64,000 nt of DNA from Adiantum capillus-veneris (Eukaryota; Streptophyta; Polypodiopsida; Polypodiales; Pteridaceae), in contig CM043949.1 of the NCBI GenBank assembly GCA_014529385.2, forward strand, positions 144,165,242 to 144,229,241, given 5' to 3'. Of the stretch, positions 1 to 11,248 are shown one piece after another. A program made the position numbers and the translations under genes. Within the stretch, counting starts at the first letter, position 1. Each line of letters begins with the position of its first letter. The notes under the pieces were generated by a model that was given only the letters and a program-made list of their open reading frames with translations, made no database searches and was not told the DNA's origin.

Positions 1-240
1 GATTCCTAATTTTAAGGGATTAAAGCTTTGTAGGGGATGGAGGGAACAAAGACAATAAATAGGGCTACTTTTGTAGCTCTCTCTCTAACTTCTCTCTAGA
101 TAGGAGAGGGGGGGAAAGTAGGGAATGAGGGTGGTAAAGTAGGAGGAGGAGGGGGGATAAAGTAGGAGAGAGAGGGGAGTAAAAAGAGAGAGAGAGGAGT
201 AAAAGTAGAGAGAAGAACCATTCTCTCTCTACCTATCACC

Positions 241-760
<520 letters not shown>

Positions 761-978
761 ATTCCAATAATAAATAGATAATGCCACATCATCAAAACGT
801 CCATCTAGTAAAGCCTAAAAATTGAAATTTTCAAAATTTAAAAATTTTCCTCCTTTCAGCTCAAAAATTGAACCTATATATGAAAAAATATATTTTAAAG
901 TCTTTTTATCCCAAAAATTATTTGTTTATCCCAAAAAGTATATCTTATCAAATTTTTTTCCCATCATAACTTTTCACC

Positions 979-3859
979 ATGTCTCTTCGCGACATAACCA
1001 ATGAATCACCTGCACCGTCATCTACTAGGTCAACTAATGTCAGTCTGCGTCTACCGATCAAATTTGCTCCCACCAAAAAAAATGACAAGAAAGCATCTCA
1101 ACCGGCATCCGTACGACGGTTTTGAGGAGAAACCAATGTTGACTTGTGGCTTGATGGAGGGTTGTAGTCAAAAGATCCGCTTGTGGGCTGTCATCCCAAC
1201 ATTCCATAAACTCCCAAGCATAATCAAATATGTGGGAGAAGGAGAACGTGGTCTTCTTGGGTATTTTAAGAGATTGGACTCCAATCATGCAAGTGCGTCG
1301 GCATATTTCCGACAACAATGTCAAGTGTTACACATTCATTCCACAAATCTCCAACAACAACTACATTCCACAGAGAAACAACTCAAAGATCTTAAAGAGG
1401 AGATGAAAGCTACAGAAACAGAGGTAACTAAGCTACAGATTGCAATGATGCACCTAAAAGCCACTCCATTTGGCATGCGTGAGCGTAAGAGAGAGTTCTC
1501 TTACATTGAAAACTTAGCCTCTAATGGAGGGGCACGTAAGAAGCGGATCACGGAAACCAGGTTTTTTTTTTAATTCACATTGTTCATAACTCTCAAATAA
1601 TTTCCATCAATTTGTAACTCGGTTCACCTTTTGAAATAGGACATATATATACAAGATGTGTGTGGAAGTTTTAGACAAGAGGACCGTTGCAATCTTCTCC
1701 TAGGATGCATCTCAAAGGAAGATATACTTCACATCATAGGTTGTGAAAAGGCCAAACACATGAAAGATGCCATCACAAAGGAGATCCTAAAAAGGATATC
1801 TAACCTTGTGTCTGAGGATGATGTCCAGAGAGCTTGTGGATGAGGTTGGGATCAGCACAAATGCATACCATGCACTTCATGGATTGATGAAAGATGCATT
1901 GCGAGAGCAAGGCATCACCGAGAGTTTATTTCCTATTCCACATAGGGTCCGACTTGCAAAAAAAGCAAACAATGATCTCGTTCGGGAATCCCTTGGCTAA
2001 TATAAACACATTGAAGGATCCATGATGTACTCTTCCACGAGTGCCAAGTCACATGGTAATATAAAGGGAGGCAATACTATTCCTAATGGGGCAAGGTCTT
2101 TTAGTTATCATCAATTCAACAATATTTTTGTTGACTTGAAACGACTACAATGAGCTATGGTTAAATTTTATGCTTTGTCTCCACAAGGTAATACAAATTG
2201 TAATGTCATTTTTTATTTGTATTGAATATCATTTAGTATCACAATTCAATTCCTGTGTTGTTTCAGTACTTGGAGAGAAGCTCATATTTATTCTTAAGCT
2301 AGATGAATGTCAAATTGTCAAAGGACAGAGATTGGAACGTATGAGTGTGACACTCATGAATGAGGCAATGTTTTTTGCAAAAGTCGATGCTATCGGTGAT
2401 CATTCTGAGAAACCATCATTTAGTGTACAATCCAAAAAAGAAATATGGTGGTTAGGAGCTTTTGAAGTTCCGAAAGAGACTCATGAGGTGTTGGCATGTG
2501 TCTTCTCTATGATCCCGTGGATCATAGAGGTTATTAAGGCACAACTAGAGGGAGAAAAGCTAGAAGTAGATGGAGTAGGTACATTTGATGTTGAGTGGCA
2601 CTTAGGAGGTGATCTAAAAACAATCAAATGTATACTTGGGTGTAAACAAGGTGCTTCATTACTTCTTCCTTGTCCATATTGTGTACGAGGATACAAGGAG
2701 AGTACTTGTGGCTCCACGTCTTCAAAGAAAAGTGTCTTGAGGGAAGTCAGGCAACAGGGTCAATGGATGATGATGCAAGGGATTGGGTGTGCTCGGTGTT
2801 GAAGTGTCCTATCATGGATATCCCCAATCGGTCGACAAAAGATAAAACATGGCATCCCATTATCAATTTTCCACTTACATTATCAATTTTCCACTTACAA
2901 ATGTACACTTTTGCACTTTGCATGCCTTTATGTGTATATTTGATCGCTTGTTAAAGCTTCACATAGAGTACGCTTTCACAATGAAACCACTTTCCAAATC
3001 CGTGGAAGCCATTGGAATAGTTGAAGCAATTCTAAATTCGATTGGATGTCATGGTGGCTATGTTTCTATCATCGGTGAGGTGGAAAATATGCGTGAAGTG
3101 CCACAAAAAGTATCTATGAATGGTGTGAAAGCACGTAGGTTTCTCAAGAAACCAGAGATGCGAAAGGAGAGGGGTGAGGAGGATGCTCCATGGGAGCTAT
3201 GGAAAGCGCTTTTCAAGTGTACGACCGATCAAGAGTCAAATCCTGTGCTTGTAAATCTGCGTAGGCAAATGTGGCACCACTTGGAGTTAGTGCTTCAAAT
3301 CATGTGGAAACCCCAAACCACGAGCAAGCAACAAAATTTGTTCAAAGATCACATTTCGAATTTCACTAAAGCATTTGTGCAAGCGTGGGGAGAGAGCAAT
3401 ATCACACACTACATGGTAAGTTACTTTGTTCAGTTCAAATTTTGATGCTATACATAAACATTTATTTGATCTAAGCATTTTTTCTTGATGCAGCATATTT
3501 TGTATGCGCATGGAGCATTCTTTATGTCAAAATATGGTTCATTAGACATGTGGAGCACCCAAGAAATGGAAAAATCACATTATCAAGCTAAAGGTGTTTA
3601 CTTTAAAAATACACGTCACGGTGGTGGAACTACGAGATCCAACTACATGAAGGAGATGTTAGATTGGTTCTTTCGTTGTTCTTTGGGGAGATGTCATGCC
3701 ATAGAGCGAGCGCAAAAGTCAAGTCTTGCCAAGGAGGTTAGGAGACAATCTCGACTTACTGCTAAAGAGAAATGGAGAAACTCCACCGGACCCCTTAATC
3801 ATGCTAGGTGGCGTGAAAATCGCCATAGAGTGGGCAAACATTGGTTACCCAACATGTAA
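979..3859 (+). pseudogene. DDE-type transposase-like gene (CMC/CACTA-like), degenerate
   Basis: The likely start is the ATG at 979 (MSLRDITNES), followed by a frame change near 1125. A coiled-coil-rich segment then covers about 1330-1480. Three acidic blocks fit a DDE catalytic triad. The first is LDECQIVKGQ (about 2302-2331). The second is GGDLKTIKCILG followed by LLPCPYC (about 2608-2680). The third is SLDMWSTQEMEKSHYQ (about 3539-3590). A CPxC just after the second D and an E in the last block is the layout of Tnp2-type transposases, so CMC-like is inferred, not proven. A clean GT-AG intron at 3416-3493 joins THYM to HILYAHG in phase. Decay includes frame changes near 1825 and 2700-2850, stops after 2000, and a 20-bp tandem duplication at about 2858-2897. 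There is no strong similarity to named plant transposases that I can recall. Confidence 0.55.
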
Positions 3860-4079
3860 AACAAATGATTCTATGCAATGTAATGTTTATGTTTGTAGAT
3901 GTCTTTGTTGAGTTGCATATAATACTTCTCCATTTATCCATTTTTTATTTTTTATATTTTGATGATATTAAGAGTTTTTTAAAGTGGCCTAGTCAAGTGT
4001 GAAGAGACCTATTTTTTTAAAAATAGAGGGCTTTTAGAGAAGAGGGAATCTCATTTTCAATCTTGCCCCTTCTTACACA

Positions 4080-4914
4080 ATGGCACGCACAAAGCAAACA
4101 ACAAGAAAAGATCAACCTTTTTTTGCTCACCCTCACTCATCCGTCCAAGGTGCTCAAAACCACCTTGGATACACGAACAAGAGCTCTTAGAAGAGATGGA
4201 GAGGGAATGGTCAGGTGAAGAGCAACAAGATGGACAACCTTCACGCAAGAAGAAACGGGTAGTGACATTAGACACAGAAACCGAGACGGACAACGAAGCA
4301 CAAAGCCCACCATGGAGCGAACAGGAGATCCCAAGCAATCATCGAGTCTCGGCTGGGAAGACATTGCCACGTGGCTTCGGCGCTCTGCCGTCAGATCAGC
4401 CGGTGATCATGGGTTACTAAATAAAGAGGATTTTGAGGATGTACAAGACGACCCAGTTGGAGCGCAGGGTGGAGTTGAACAGCCAGTCAGAGTACATGGT
4501 GGCCTTGAAGATGCGCAAGCTCCTCCTCGCAAGCCCTCTCGTAGAAAGAAAAAGTTTTTCAAGGTTCGCCCTCGCAAGGCCCATGTCCCAGATCCTACCC
4601 TCCCTGAACAGCGGGCTCCTGCTGTGAAGCGACGCATTCCAAAGGCGTTGCAAGAGATTCGTCACTATCAAAAAACTTCAGACCTTCTCATCCGCAAGGC
4701 ACCATTCGCACGTTTGGTGAAAGAGATCATGCAAAGTTATCGAATGGCGTTTCGAGTTCAAGGTATCGCCGTAGAAGCTCTGCAAGAAGTGGCAGAATAT
4801 CATCTAATTTCTCTTTTTGAAGACACCAACTTGTGTGCTATTCATGCAAAACGGGTGACAGTAATGCCCAAGGATTTAGCTCTTGCGCGTCGAATCAGAG
4901 GAGAGAGAGATTGA
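4080..4914 (+). CDS. Divergent histone H3 encoded inside the transposon-like unit
   Basis: The ATG at 4080 opens with [10 protein letters not shown], which matches the canonical H3 tail through K4 and K9 except A7 to T; S10 is replaced by D. An acidic/basic extension follows ([11 protein letters not shown], about 4241-4273, NLS-like). The open frame 4312-4914 then ends in a full H3 fold: alpha-N ([10 protein letters not shown]), [15 protein letters not shown], a variable alpha-2, and the near-invariant block [16 protein letters not shown] to ARRIRGERD. The core aligns with canonical H3 without a gap, so it lacks the loop-1 insertion usual in plant CENH3. The tail, middle and fold lie in three frames. 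A GT-AG step of 4150-4190 would join the first two in phase, but at 41 bp it is short for a plant intron, so splicing versus frameshift is unresolved. It sits 220 bp after the transposase gene on the same strand. Confidence 0.8.
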
Positions 4915-5035
4915 ATTTGACTTTATGCAATTTTGGCAATGTAAAGATATCTTTTTGAAATATAACGATTCGTGGCTTTTTCAAATATAACGTGTCGTGT
5001 ATATTTGTGTTTTAAGTGATATAAGTAAAACTAAG

Positions 5036-5036
<1 letters not shown>

Positions 5037-5127
<91 letters not shown>
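5037..5127 (+). repeat. GA microsatellite
   Basis: About 45 uninterrupted GA units immediately downstream of the histone H3 gene and upstream of the foldback. Confidence 0.95.
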
Positions 5128-5129
<2 letters not shown>

Positions 5130-5165
5130 TCGATAGAAGAGCTGTCAACCAAGTGTGGTTGATTG

Positions 5166-5390
5166 AATAACCAGAAAAGCATAATCGCACTGTATTTTTG
5201 TAAACCATAGCTAAAAAAAGGTTTAAAAAAGCTGTCTGGGGGCTGCCGCAAAGGCGCGCGAGAAGGCAAAAGTAACAGTTACTTTTGCCTTCTCGCGTGC
5301 CTTTGCGGCAGCCCCCAAACAGCTTTTTTTAACCTTCTTTAGGCTAGGTTTACAAAAATACAGTGATATTATGATTTTTTGGTGTTATTT
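5166..5390. repeat. Long near-perfect foldback (MITE-like) palindrome
   Basis: Two arms of about 110 bp are reverse complements around a single base near 5277 (GTAAC-A-GTTAC). The inner 45 bp, including GGGGGCTGCCGCAAAGGC, are nearly identical. The outer parts (CACTGTATTTTTGTAAACC) keep a few mismatches and small indels. It lies between the convergent histone H3 and minus-strand genes. It could be a nested foldback MITE or a structured 3'-end element shared by both transcription units. No target duplication was recognised. Confidence 0.85.
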
Positions 5391-5608
5391 ATATGAAAAA
5401 AACTCTTCATTTTGGTTCAGAGAATTACACAATCATATCACAAGATCATAGAACCAATCACCTACTTTCTATCGTACCATAAACTCAATACAGAAGATGT
5501 AAAGTACCAGTTAACATCAAGTCCCATTCGAAATTTGAAATAACAAAGTACAAAGATGTGATATATCTCATTACAAATTTGCAGGAGTTAATTACATAAT
5601 TTATGCAG

Positions 5609-7173
5609 CTATTGAGTGCTTGAGCCATCTAAGATATGGCGAGCAATGTTTTCTCGGTGCTCTTGGGCGCAGAGAAGCTGTTTGTGCAGCACATTTCAAG
5701 CAATTTGTTCCACATTGCTTAGACCTACAACTTGGCTTAAGGCCACGTTACAAAGCACATGACCACGAATGTGTGTCGCAAATGTAGCACTGGCCAGAGA
5801 TTTATTTACAAGATATATAACTTGGGAGGCTTGAGATATGGTTGACAGGCATAGGATGCGGCTCATTGCTTTCATCATTGACACCCAAAATTGACCACAA
5901 GGAGTGTAATCCGTGTGGATTATCGCAAAGCCGTCCTGGGGGGAGCTTGTCAAGGTAATGCGCAAGAGATGACTGCCATCCAAAATCTTGGCGCCTACCA
6001 TCTCCTCCCCGACCTGCATGCTCATCGAGCTCCACAACATTCTACAAAGAAATCAATAGGTAAATAAGATTTCGGAATGCAACAATGAAAATTAACGTAA
6101 TCACAAGACAAAAATTAATTAATAGCTCTTGTTTTTCGTCGTCCTCATCGTTTATGCCTTTGCTATCAAGAGAAATAGATGAATTGGGAGCCATAGCACC
6201 ACTCTCAAGTTCATCTATATGAACAGGCATAGGAGTGTGTTGGGCTTCAAGCAATGCACGTGTAGCTACAAACTCATCCTCCGACACAGATGAGTGCGGT
6301 GCATCTATCACCGCCACCATTTCCAACTCCACTGTATCTACCACACTCTCTCCAAGGGGTAGGAGGCTTCAATCCAGTGGAACAGAGGAGGGGTCAATGG
6401 CAGAGGACTCTACAGTGTCACAGGGATGGACACACACTCATCCATGCGGATGTCAAAAGTTTTTTCAAGATCATGTAAAAACAAATATTCCTCCCCATTT
6501 ATGACAATTGGGGAGAGGTGTTTAAAAAAAACCTCCGGAGTTAATGTCTCCTCCGGCACATCTACAGCGGGCTTAAAGGATGCTTCTGCACCCTCATCAT
6601 CCATGGATTTTGCGACATCCATGACACCTCCTGGGTAGGTTAGGCAAGAATATTTTGCTCTTTGCTTGCATCCCAGGGAGCTATAATGGGCTCCTTTGTG
6701 TCCTTGACAACACCCCCAAGGCGCAAATGAGGCAAATTCACCTCAGATCTTTCAGGCTCCTCCACAAGAAGAAACACAAAAGTCACCAAGAGACTTAGAA
6801 ACTGGGTGCCGACCTTCTTCTTTTTCAAACGTGAATCTTCAATGTACTGACCTGCCTCACCCGCAATTACACAAAATCGTTGAAGCCGCTGGGTGAAAGG
6901 CCGATCGCCTTTGTGTATGTAGCGAAGCAAATCGCATGGCATCCACAATTCCCCTTGTCCGACAATTGGTACAGCATACTTGTCGATGTAGATTTCAAAA
7001 AATTCCAAGATAGGCTGAAAAGATTGGCTGTTTAGGTGAATAGTTGCGTTCACATCAGGGAATTGGGTGAAGAAATTGTGGAGATCGTCACGATCTTGAC
7101 ACTCAGTTGTTTGTAAACACGCTTGGAAGCGTTGTAACGTTGTGTCTTCGGGAGGGGTGGAGGAGGATGCCAT
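5609..7173 (-). CDS. Unrecognised multi-exon gene of the transposon-like unit
   Basis: I do not recognise this protein. The chosen start is the ATG at 7173 (MASSSTPPED), because the frame further upstream has no ATG. Exon-like open frames run to about 6640, then 6622-6410 (MDVAKSMDDEG, ending VSIPVTL), 6344-6042 (acidic, with HSSVSEDEF and NDEDDEKQE) and 6040-5609. The last frame is interrupted by one in-frame stop near 5697 before a final stop at 5609-5611. The N-terminal part contains a lysine-rich patch (SRLKKKKVG). A run of T before a possible acceptor lies at each gap, but exact junctions are uncertain. It converges on the histone H3 gene across the foldback. It is absent from the shortened relative at the right end of the window. 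Confidence 0.45.
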
Positions 7174-7519
7174 AATGCTAGCTCCTAAGGTAGGAATGCA
7201 AAGAGTGCTAGAGCTCAAATGAGAGTGTGAACAGGCTATGTAGGTGAATTGTGAAAATGGTAGGGTTTAGGAGGCTTTATATAGCACATCCCCAAAAAAA
7301 ATAAAAATAAAAAAAACAATAATTAAAGTATTAAACAATTTTCATAAAGTAACACAAATAACAAGAAGTTATAAGAAAATTTCAAATTAAATTACAATCA
7401 TTTAACTCTAAAAACACATCACTACGACTTTAAGATAATGTGCATTGCCAAAATTTGATACAACCATCTTCTTGAACTTACAATTGTGATATTATAAGAA
7501 ATTTAAGTACAAAATATAA

Positions 7520-8853
7520 CTACTCTAATGATAAAATCAGATTCTCTTCCGTAATCCACACCTTTTCAATTTGAATCGTGCTCTCCATGCGGCTACCAAT
7601 CTAGCAAAAAAAAACAGAAATAGCATACCCACCTTAGAGCAGGGAATAATCCAAAGAACATAAAGATAACATAATTAAGAGAGAAAAATCATTCACCTTA
7701 CGTCGTCCGATATAAAATTTTGTATCTTCTCCATGCTCTATACCCATTATCACTAAGTGCTCCCACACATTGGCCAATGTCCAATGCTTGTTCACTTGGA
7801 TGGTCTCAACGGCACCACTCGACAATTTGATTGCAATATCAAATACCTCAATTGTAGCATCGGTGGATTGCAATGGAATCCATTCACCAAGCTTGCACAT
7901 CCATATTTCATAGAAGTACCGCACGTAAAGGGTGGAGCGCACCTTGATGAAACGGAAAGCAATGCCAAAACTTCCAACCTGACACCGAAAGCGATCTCCG
8001 TTGTGAAGTCCTTCAAGATACCCCCACTTCTCACCAAGGATGGCTTCCAATGTATCGTAATGTAGATCTTTGCAAACATACATAGTATTTATATGATGGA
8101 AAGGCAAAGATCTGAATATGCTAGAGAAAACATGAGGAGGACAACACCATCCAAGCCCAACGGAATGCGAGGCTTTTCCAAATTTTAATGATGCTCTCAC
8201 ATCAGCTACAATCTTGGCTTTCAAAGACATTACAGTGAATGCATCTGGCTTTGGCCGCTCCATGCGACGCAAGGTTGTAGCCTCCAAAGGTTGTAGCTCT
8301 CTGTAGCCTTCCTCATTTGTAGGTACAATTTGTCGTGCAAGGTTTGATGAAGTTGTGTTGGAGAAGAGCATATCCCCAAGACTTGCATGCATGGCCGTAA
8401 ATGTTCGTGAAAGGCACGAGAGCAGTTGCTCCTCCACAAGGCTAGAAGGGAAAACATCTACATAGAAACAAAATAGTCCGTGAGATGTAAAAAGTCAAAT
8501 TTTTTGTTACCACCAAAACCATTGAAGTGCAAGGGACATACAATTACAAGGAAATCCCCTGGGTTGGTGATCCCTCGTAGATGCATGTGTCCAAAGATGA
8601 AGACATGTTGAACGATTGCCACCGTACCCTTGTCTCTTACTTGCTTGAAGCCTATTAGTCTTCCCTTCCAATACAGATCAGCGTTTGTTCTTTCATGAAC
8701 ACGATGGGGACCGATTGCGGAAAGTTGCATGTAGACCCACACACCTTCTTGAAAAACTTGAGGTTCCCATTGCTGCTCCTCATTCTTCGAGTTGTGGAGA
8801 ACCATACTTTGAATGATGGGTTTGGGGCATCTATTTTGACCATTTTTTGCCAT
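7520..8853 (-). CDS. Conserved transposon accessory protein with ubiquitin-like C-terminus
   Basis: Exon 1 starts at the ATG at 8853 (MAKNGQNRCPK) and contains WVYMQLSAIGPHRVHER and YWKGRLIGFK. Exon 2 begins at about 8457 after TATGTAG and runs to 7697; a one-base phase problem at this junction is unresolved. A clear 96-bp GT-AG intron (7601-7696) joins FYIGRRK in phase to a last exon (7520-7600) ending ENLILSLE. The final 75 or so residues follow the ubiquitin pattern: IAIKLSSG, TIQVNKHWTLANVWEHL, GIEHGEDTKFYIGRRK, then a short loop and terminal strand ILSLE. That fold is inferred from pattern only. The relative at 62330-63340 conserves VEEQ, YVC, EGVHQGD and the WKGR-LGFK blocks despite nucleotide divergence, which argues for past selection on the protein. 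Function unknown. Confidence 0.6.
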
Positions 8854-8863
8854 GGATGCTTAA

Positions 8864-9058
8864 GTGGGAGCTTGAAATTGCAATGGAGAGCTTGGGGAAG
8901 GAGGAGGGAGACAGAGTTTAGAGAGAGAGTGGGAGCTTAAAGTTGCAATGGAGAGCTTGAGGAAGGAGGAGGGAAACAGAGTTTAGAGAGAGAGTGGGAG
9001 CTTAAAGTTGCAATGGAAAGCTTGAAGAAGGAGGAAGGTGTAAGAGTTCAGAGAGAGA
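8864..9058 (-). repeat. Three 65-bp tandem repeats upstream of the minus-strand accessory gene
   Basis: Units begin GTGGGAGCTT at 8864, 8929 and 8994, with a partial fourth at 9059. Each contains GCAATGGAGAGCTTG or a close variant and ends in a GA-rich tract. They lie 10-205 bp upstream of the ATG at 8853, in the likely promoter or 5'-UTR. A different tandem repeat sharing ATGGAAAGCTT lies at the same place in the relative at 63410-63680. Confidence 0.85.
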
Positions 9059-9345
9059 GTGAGAGCTTTGTGTTATGGAAAGGGGCTATGGAGGAAGGGA
9101 GTCTTGGGAAAAAGGTTCTATAGTGAGAAAATGACTTTTTGATCATAGGGTAGGTTTGGGGGGAGTTTTGGATGGAATATTTTGAATTTATTTATTTTTT
9201 TGAAAATTTTGAAATTTTAGGGTTTTTGCAAAAACGTATCTGTGAACCCACCACTCCCCCCCCCCCCTTTTCCCCCTCCCTCTTTTACCCATCCACCTCC
9301 CTCTAGGATACAAAGCAATAAATGAGTGGATAACCCTATTATTCT

Positions 9346-11160
9346 CTCTACTTTCTTAGGTTCTAAACTTATATACATTGCTCTCTTCCTATTGGCTAGA
9401 GCCTAATTAACCTTAATCCTATATGGCCCAAGGAGAGTCCACATTTTTCCTAATGCAAGACAACAATAGATTGCAAGTGGATTTACAAGGTAAAGTACAA
9501 TGTACAATGCACTGTACACAAGCATACATAAAGTTGGCCTTTTGTGCAAAGGGTTATGCATAAACATGTGAGATTGATTATGCGGGGATGCCCGGCTCCA
9601 TAGCAAACTCAAACACAACAATACATGTAGTTATAGTAGTGACTAGCTCTAAAGAAATTGCATTCAATGGGTGTAAAGAATTTGCTCTTGCTTTGTGAGT
9701 TGCAAGAAGAAGACTAGAGGCATATATGGAACAACCATAAAGCTAAGAGGATGTGAGTCATCCTAGGTATGCAATTTCAACTTAAGAAGTCATTGAGTGG
9801 TTGACAAAGGTACAAATGACATATAAGCATGATATATTCTTTCATATTTGGTCTTTGTTGCCTCATGAGTTTGTTACGATTGAGACATTCAACTTCACTA
9901 CAACACGTCCCGTGGATAGTGGCGATCGTATCAACGAAATTAAACAGCTTATAAAAATCTAGGGCATCGGTATCAGCATTGATATAGACGTTGGTATGAT
10001 AACATCAATATAGGTGTCGGTATACAAAGCGTCGATATATGCGTTGTGTTGTGGTAAGTCGTAGCCCTATGGAACCTACAAAGCCTCACACATGCTACTC
10101 ATTCCCTACACATAGGTTACACACTTGACGACCACATGCCACTTGTGGTAGCTCACACTAACCTTTCCATTTCCACTTGTGGTGCATATCCATTCAACCA
10201 TTGATTGCACTTCTCACATTGAGTCTATATATGGTCAATACCTAAATCTTGTAATTCCTCTCTCCAATTTCAATCAATCAAGCAAGCTATTTTCATTATA
10301 CATTTTCTCTTGAGCTCACTCTCTAATCTACTCCTAATTATCTATTGGCTATGGTGCAACCATGAATGCTTTGAACAATGGTCTATCCACCATAGCATTA
10401 CAATTGAAATTAAAATCTTATACTATGGTGAATGTAATCCTACTACTATGCTACCAAAACTTATACCATGGGTGAATGTAATCCTATTACTATGCTCCTA
10501 GATGGGAGTTTGAAGATCATGCATGCACAAGTGGGTGAAGCACTTTTGAGAATGCAACCATGTGTAGGAAGAGTGTGACTTGCTAGAATTATTTGACAAT
10601 TTTGAGACCAGATATAAATTTCCCAGCTTGTTTGGAGAGCCCTTTTATATTGTAGCTTTCAAGGAAACCACACTTGGATGGCATGGAGCCCATATTGTGC
10701 TATGTATGTGATGCTTTAGATTATGCCTTATTATATTACACTGGCAGGGAGTTAGGGTTGCTTTGATACGGAATTGTAGATTGGAATGGTAATCTATCTC
10801 AGTGATGATTGATTAGTGAATTCATGATCTCATTGGCAAGTACATCATACATATGCTTATACTTCAACATCTTTCAACACGTGCTCATATGGACAACTTG
10901 ATGGGGCCATTGCCACATAGGCTTGGGAGGCCGAAATCTAGCTACTTTTGGCTCACAAGGATGCCATAACATTTCCTAGGCCATACATATATGAAATATA
11001 CACACCAAAACAATCTGTTTATGTACTTATTATTCTATGTGCATGAAATAGGGATAGCTAGCAAGCGGCTCCTAGTTGTACACCATAAAATCATGAGAAA
11101 GTGCTTAAATTAGCATTGTCCATTCATTAACTTTACCCACCATAACTATGCCCTTTAACA
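9346..11160. other. Intergenic DNA without recognisable gene
   Basis: AT-rich sequence with no supported reading frame. The only structured item is the small CACTA-like inverted-repeat unit at 9896-10056. A short imperfect direct duplication (CTTATAC-ATGGTGAATGTAATCCTA...CTACTATGCT) lies at about 10417-10497. Confidence 0.6.
9896..10056. mobile_element. Candidate CACTA-like MITE
   Basis: Starts CACTACAACAC and ends GTGTTGTGGTA, whose reverse complement differs by one base over the first 11. The interior is rich in short GTCG/CGATAT/ATCG inverted motifs, like the subterminal regions of the CACTA elements elsewhere in the window. No clear 3-bp target duplication is seen, so the right end may be mutated. 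Confidence 0.4.
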
Positions 11161-11248
11161 TCTATCTACCTATACAGCAAGGAAGGTAGAGGGTGAACTT
11201 GCAATATATATTTGAGGCCATAACAAGGGGTGTCTGCGCAAGCTGGAT

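Noticed and set aside
4080-4914. Interpretation of the H3 as a centromeric CENH3
   Set aside because: The core aligns with canonical H3 without the loop-1 insertion, keeps MARTKQT and ends RRIRGER; these argue against CENH3, though the divergent tail leaves some doubt.
5012-5269. Minus-strand frames rich in Ser-Leu repeats
   Set aside because: They are translations of the GA microsatellite, not proteins.
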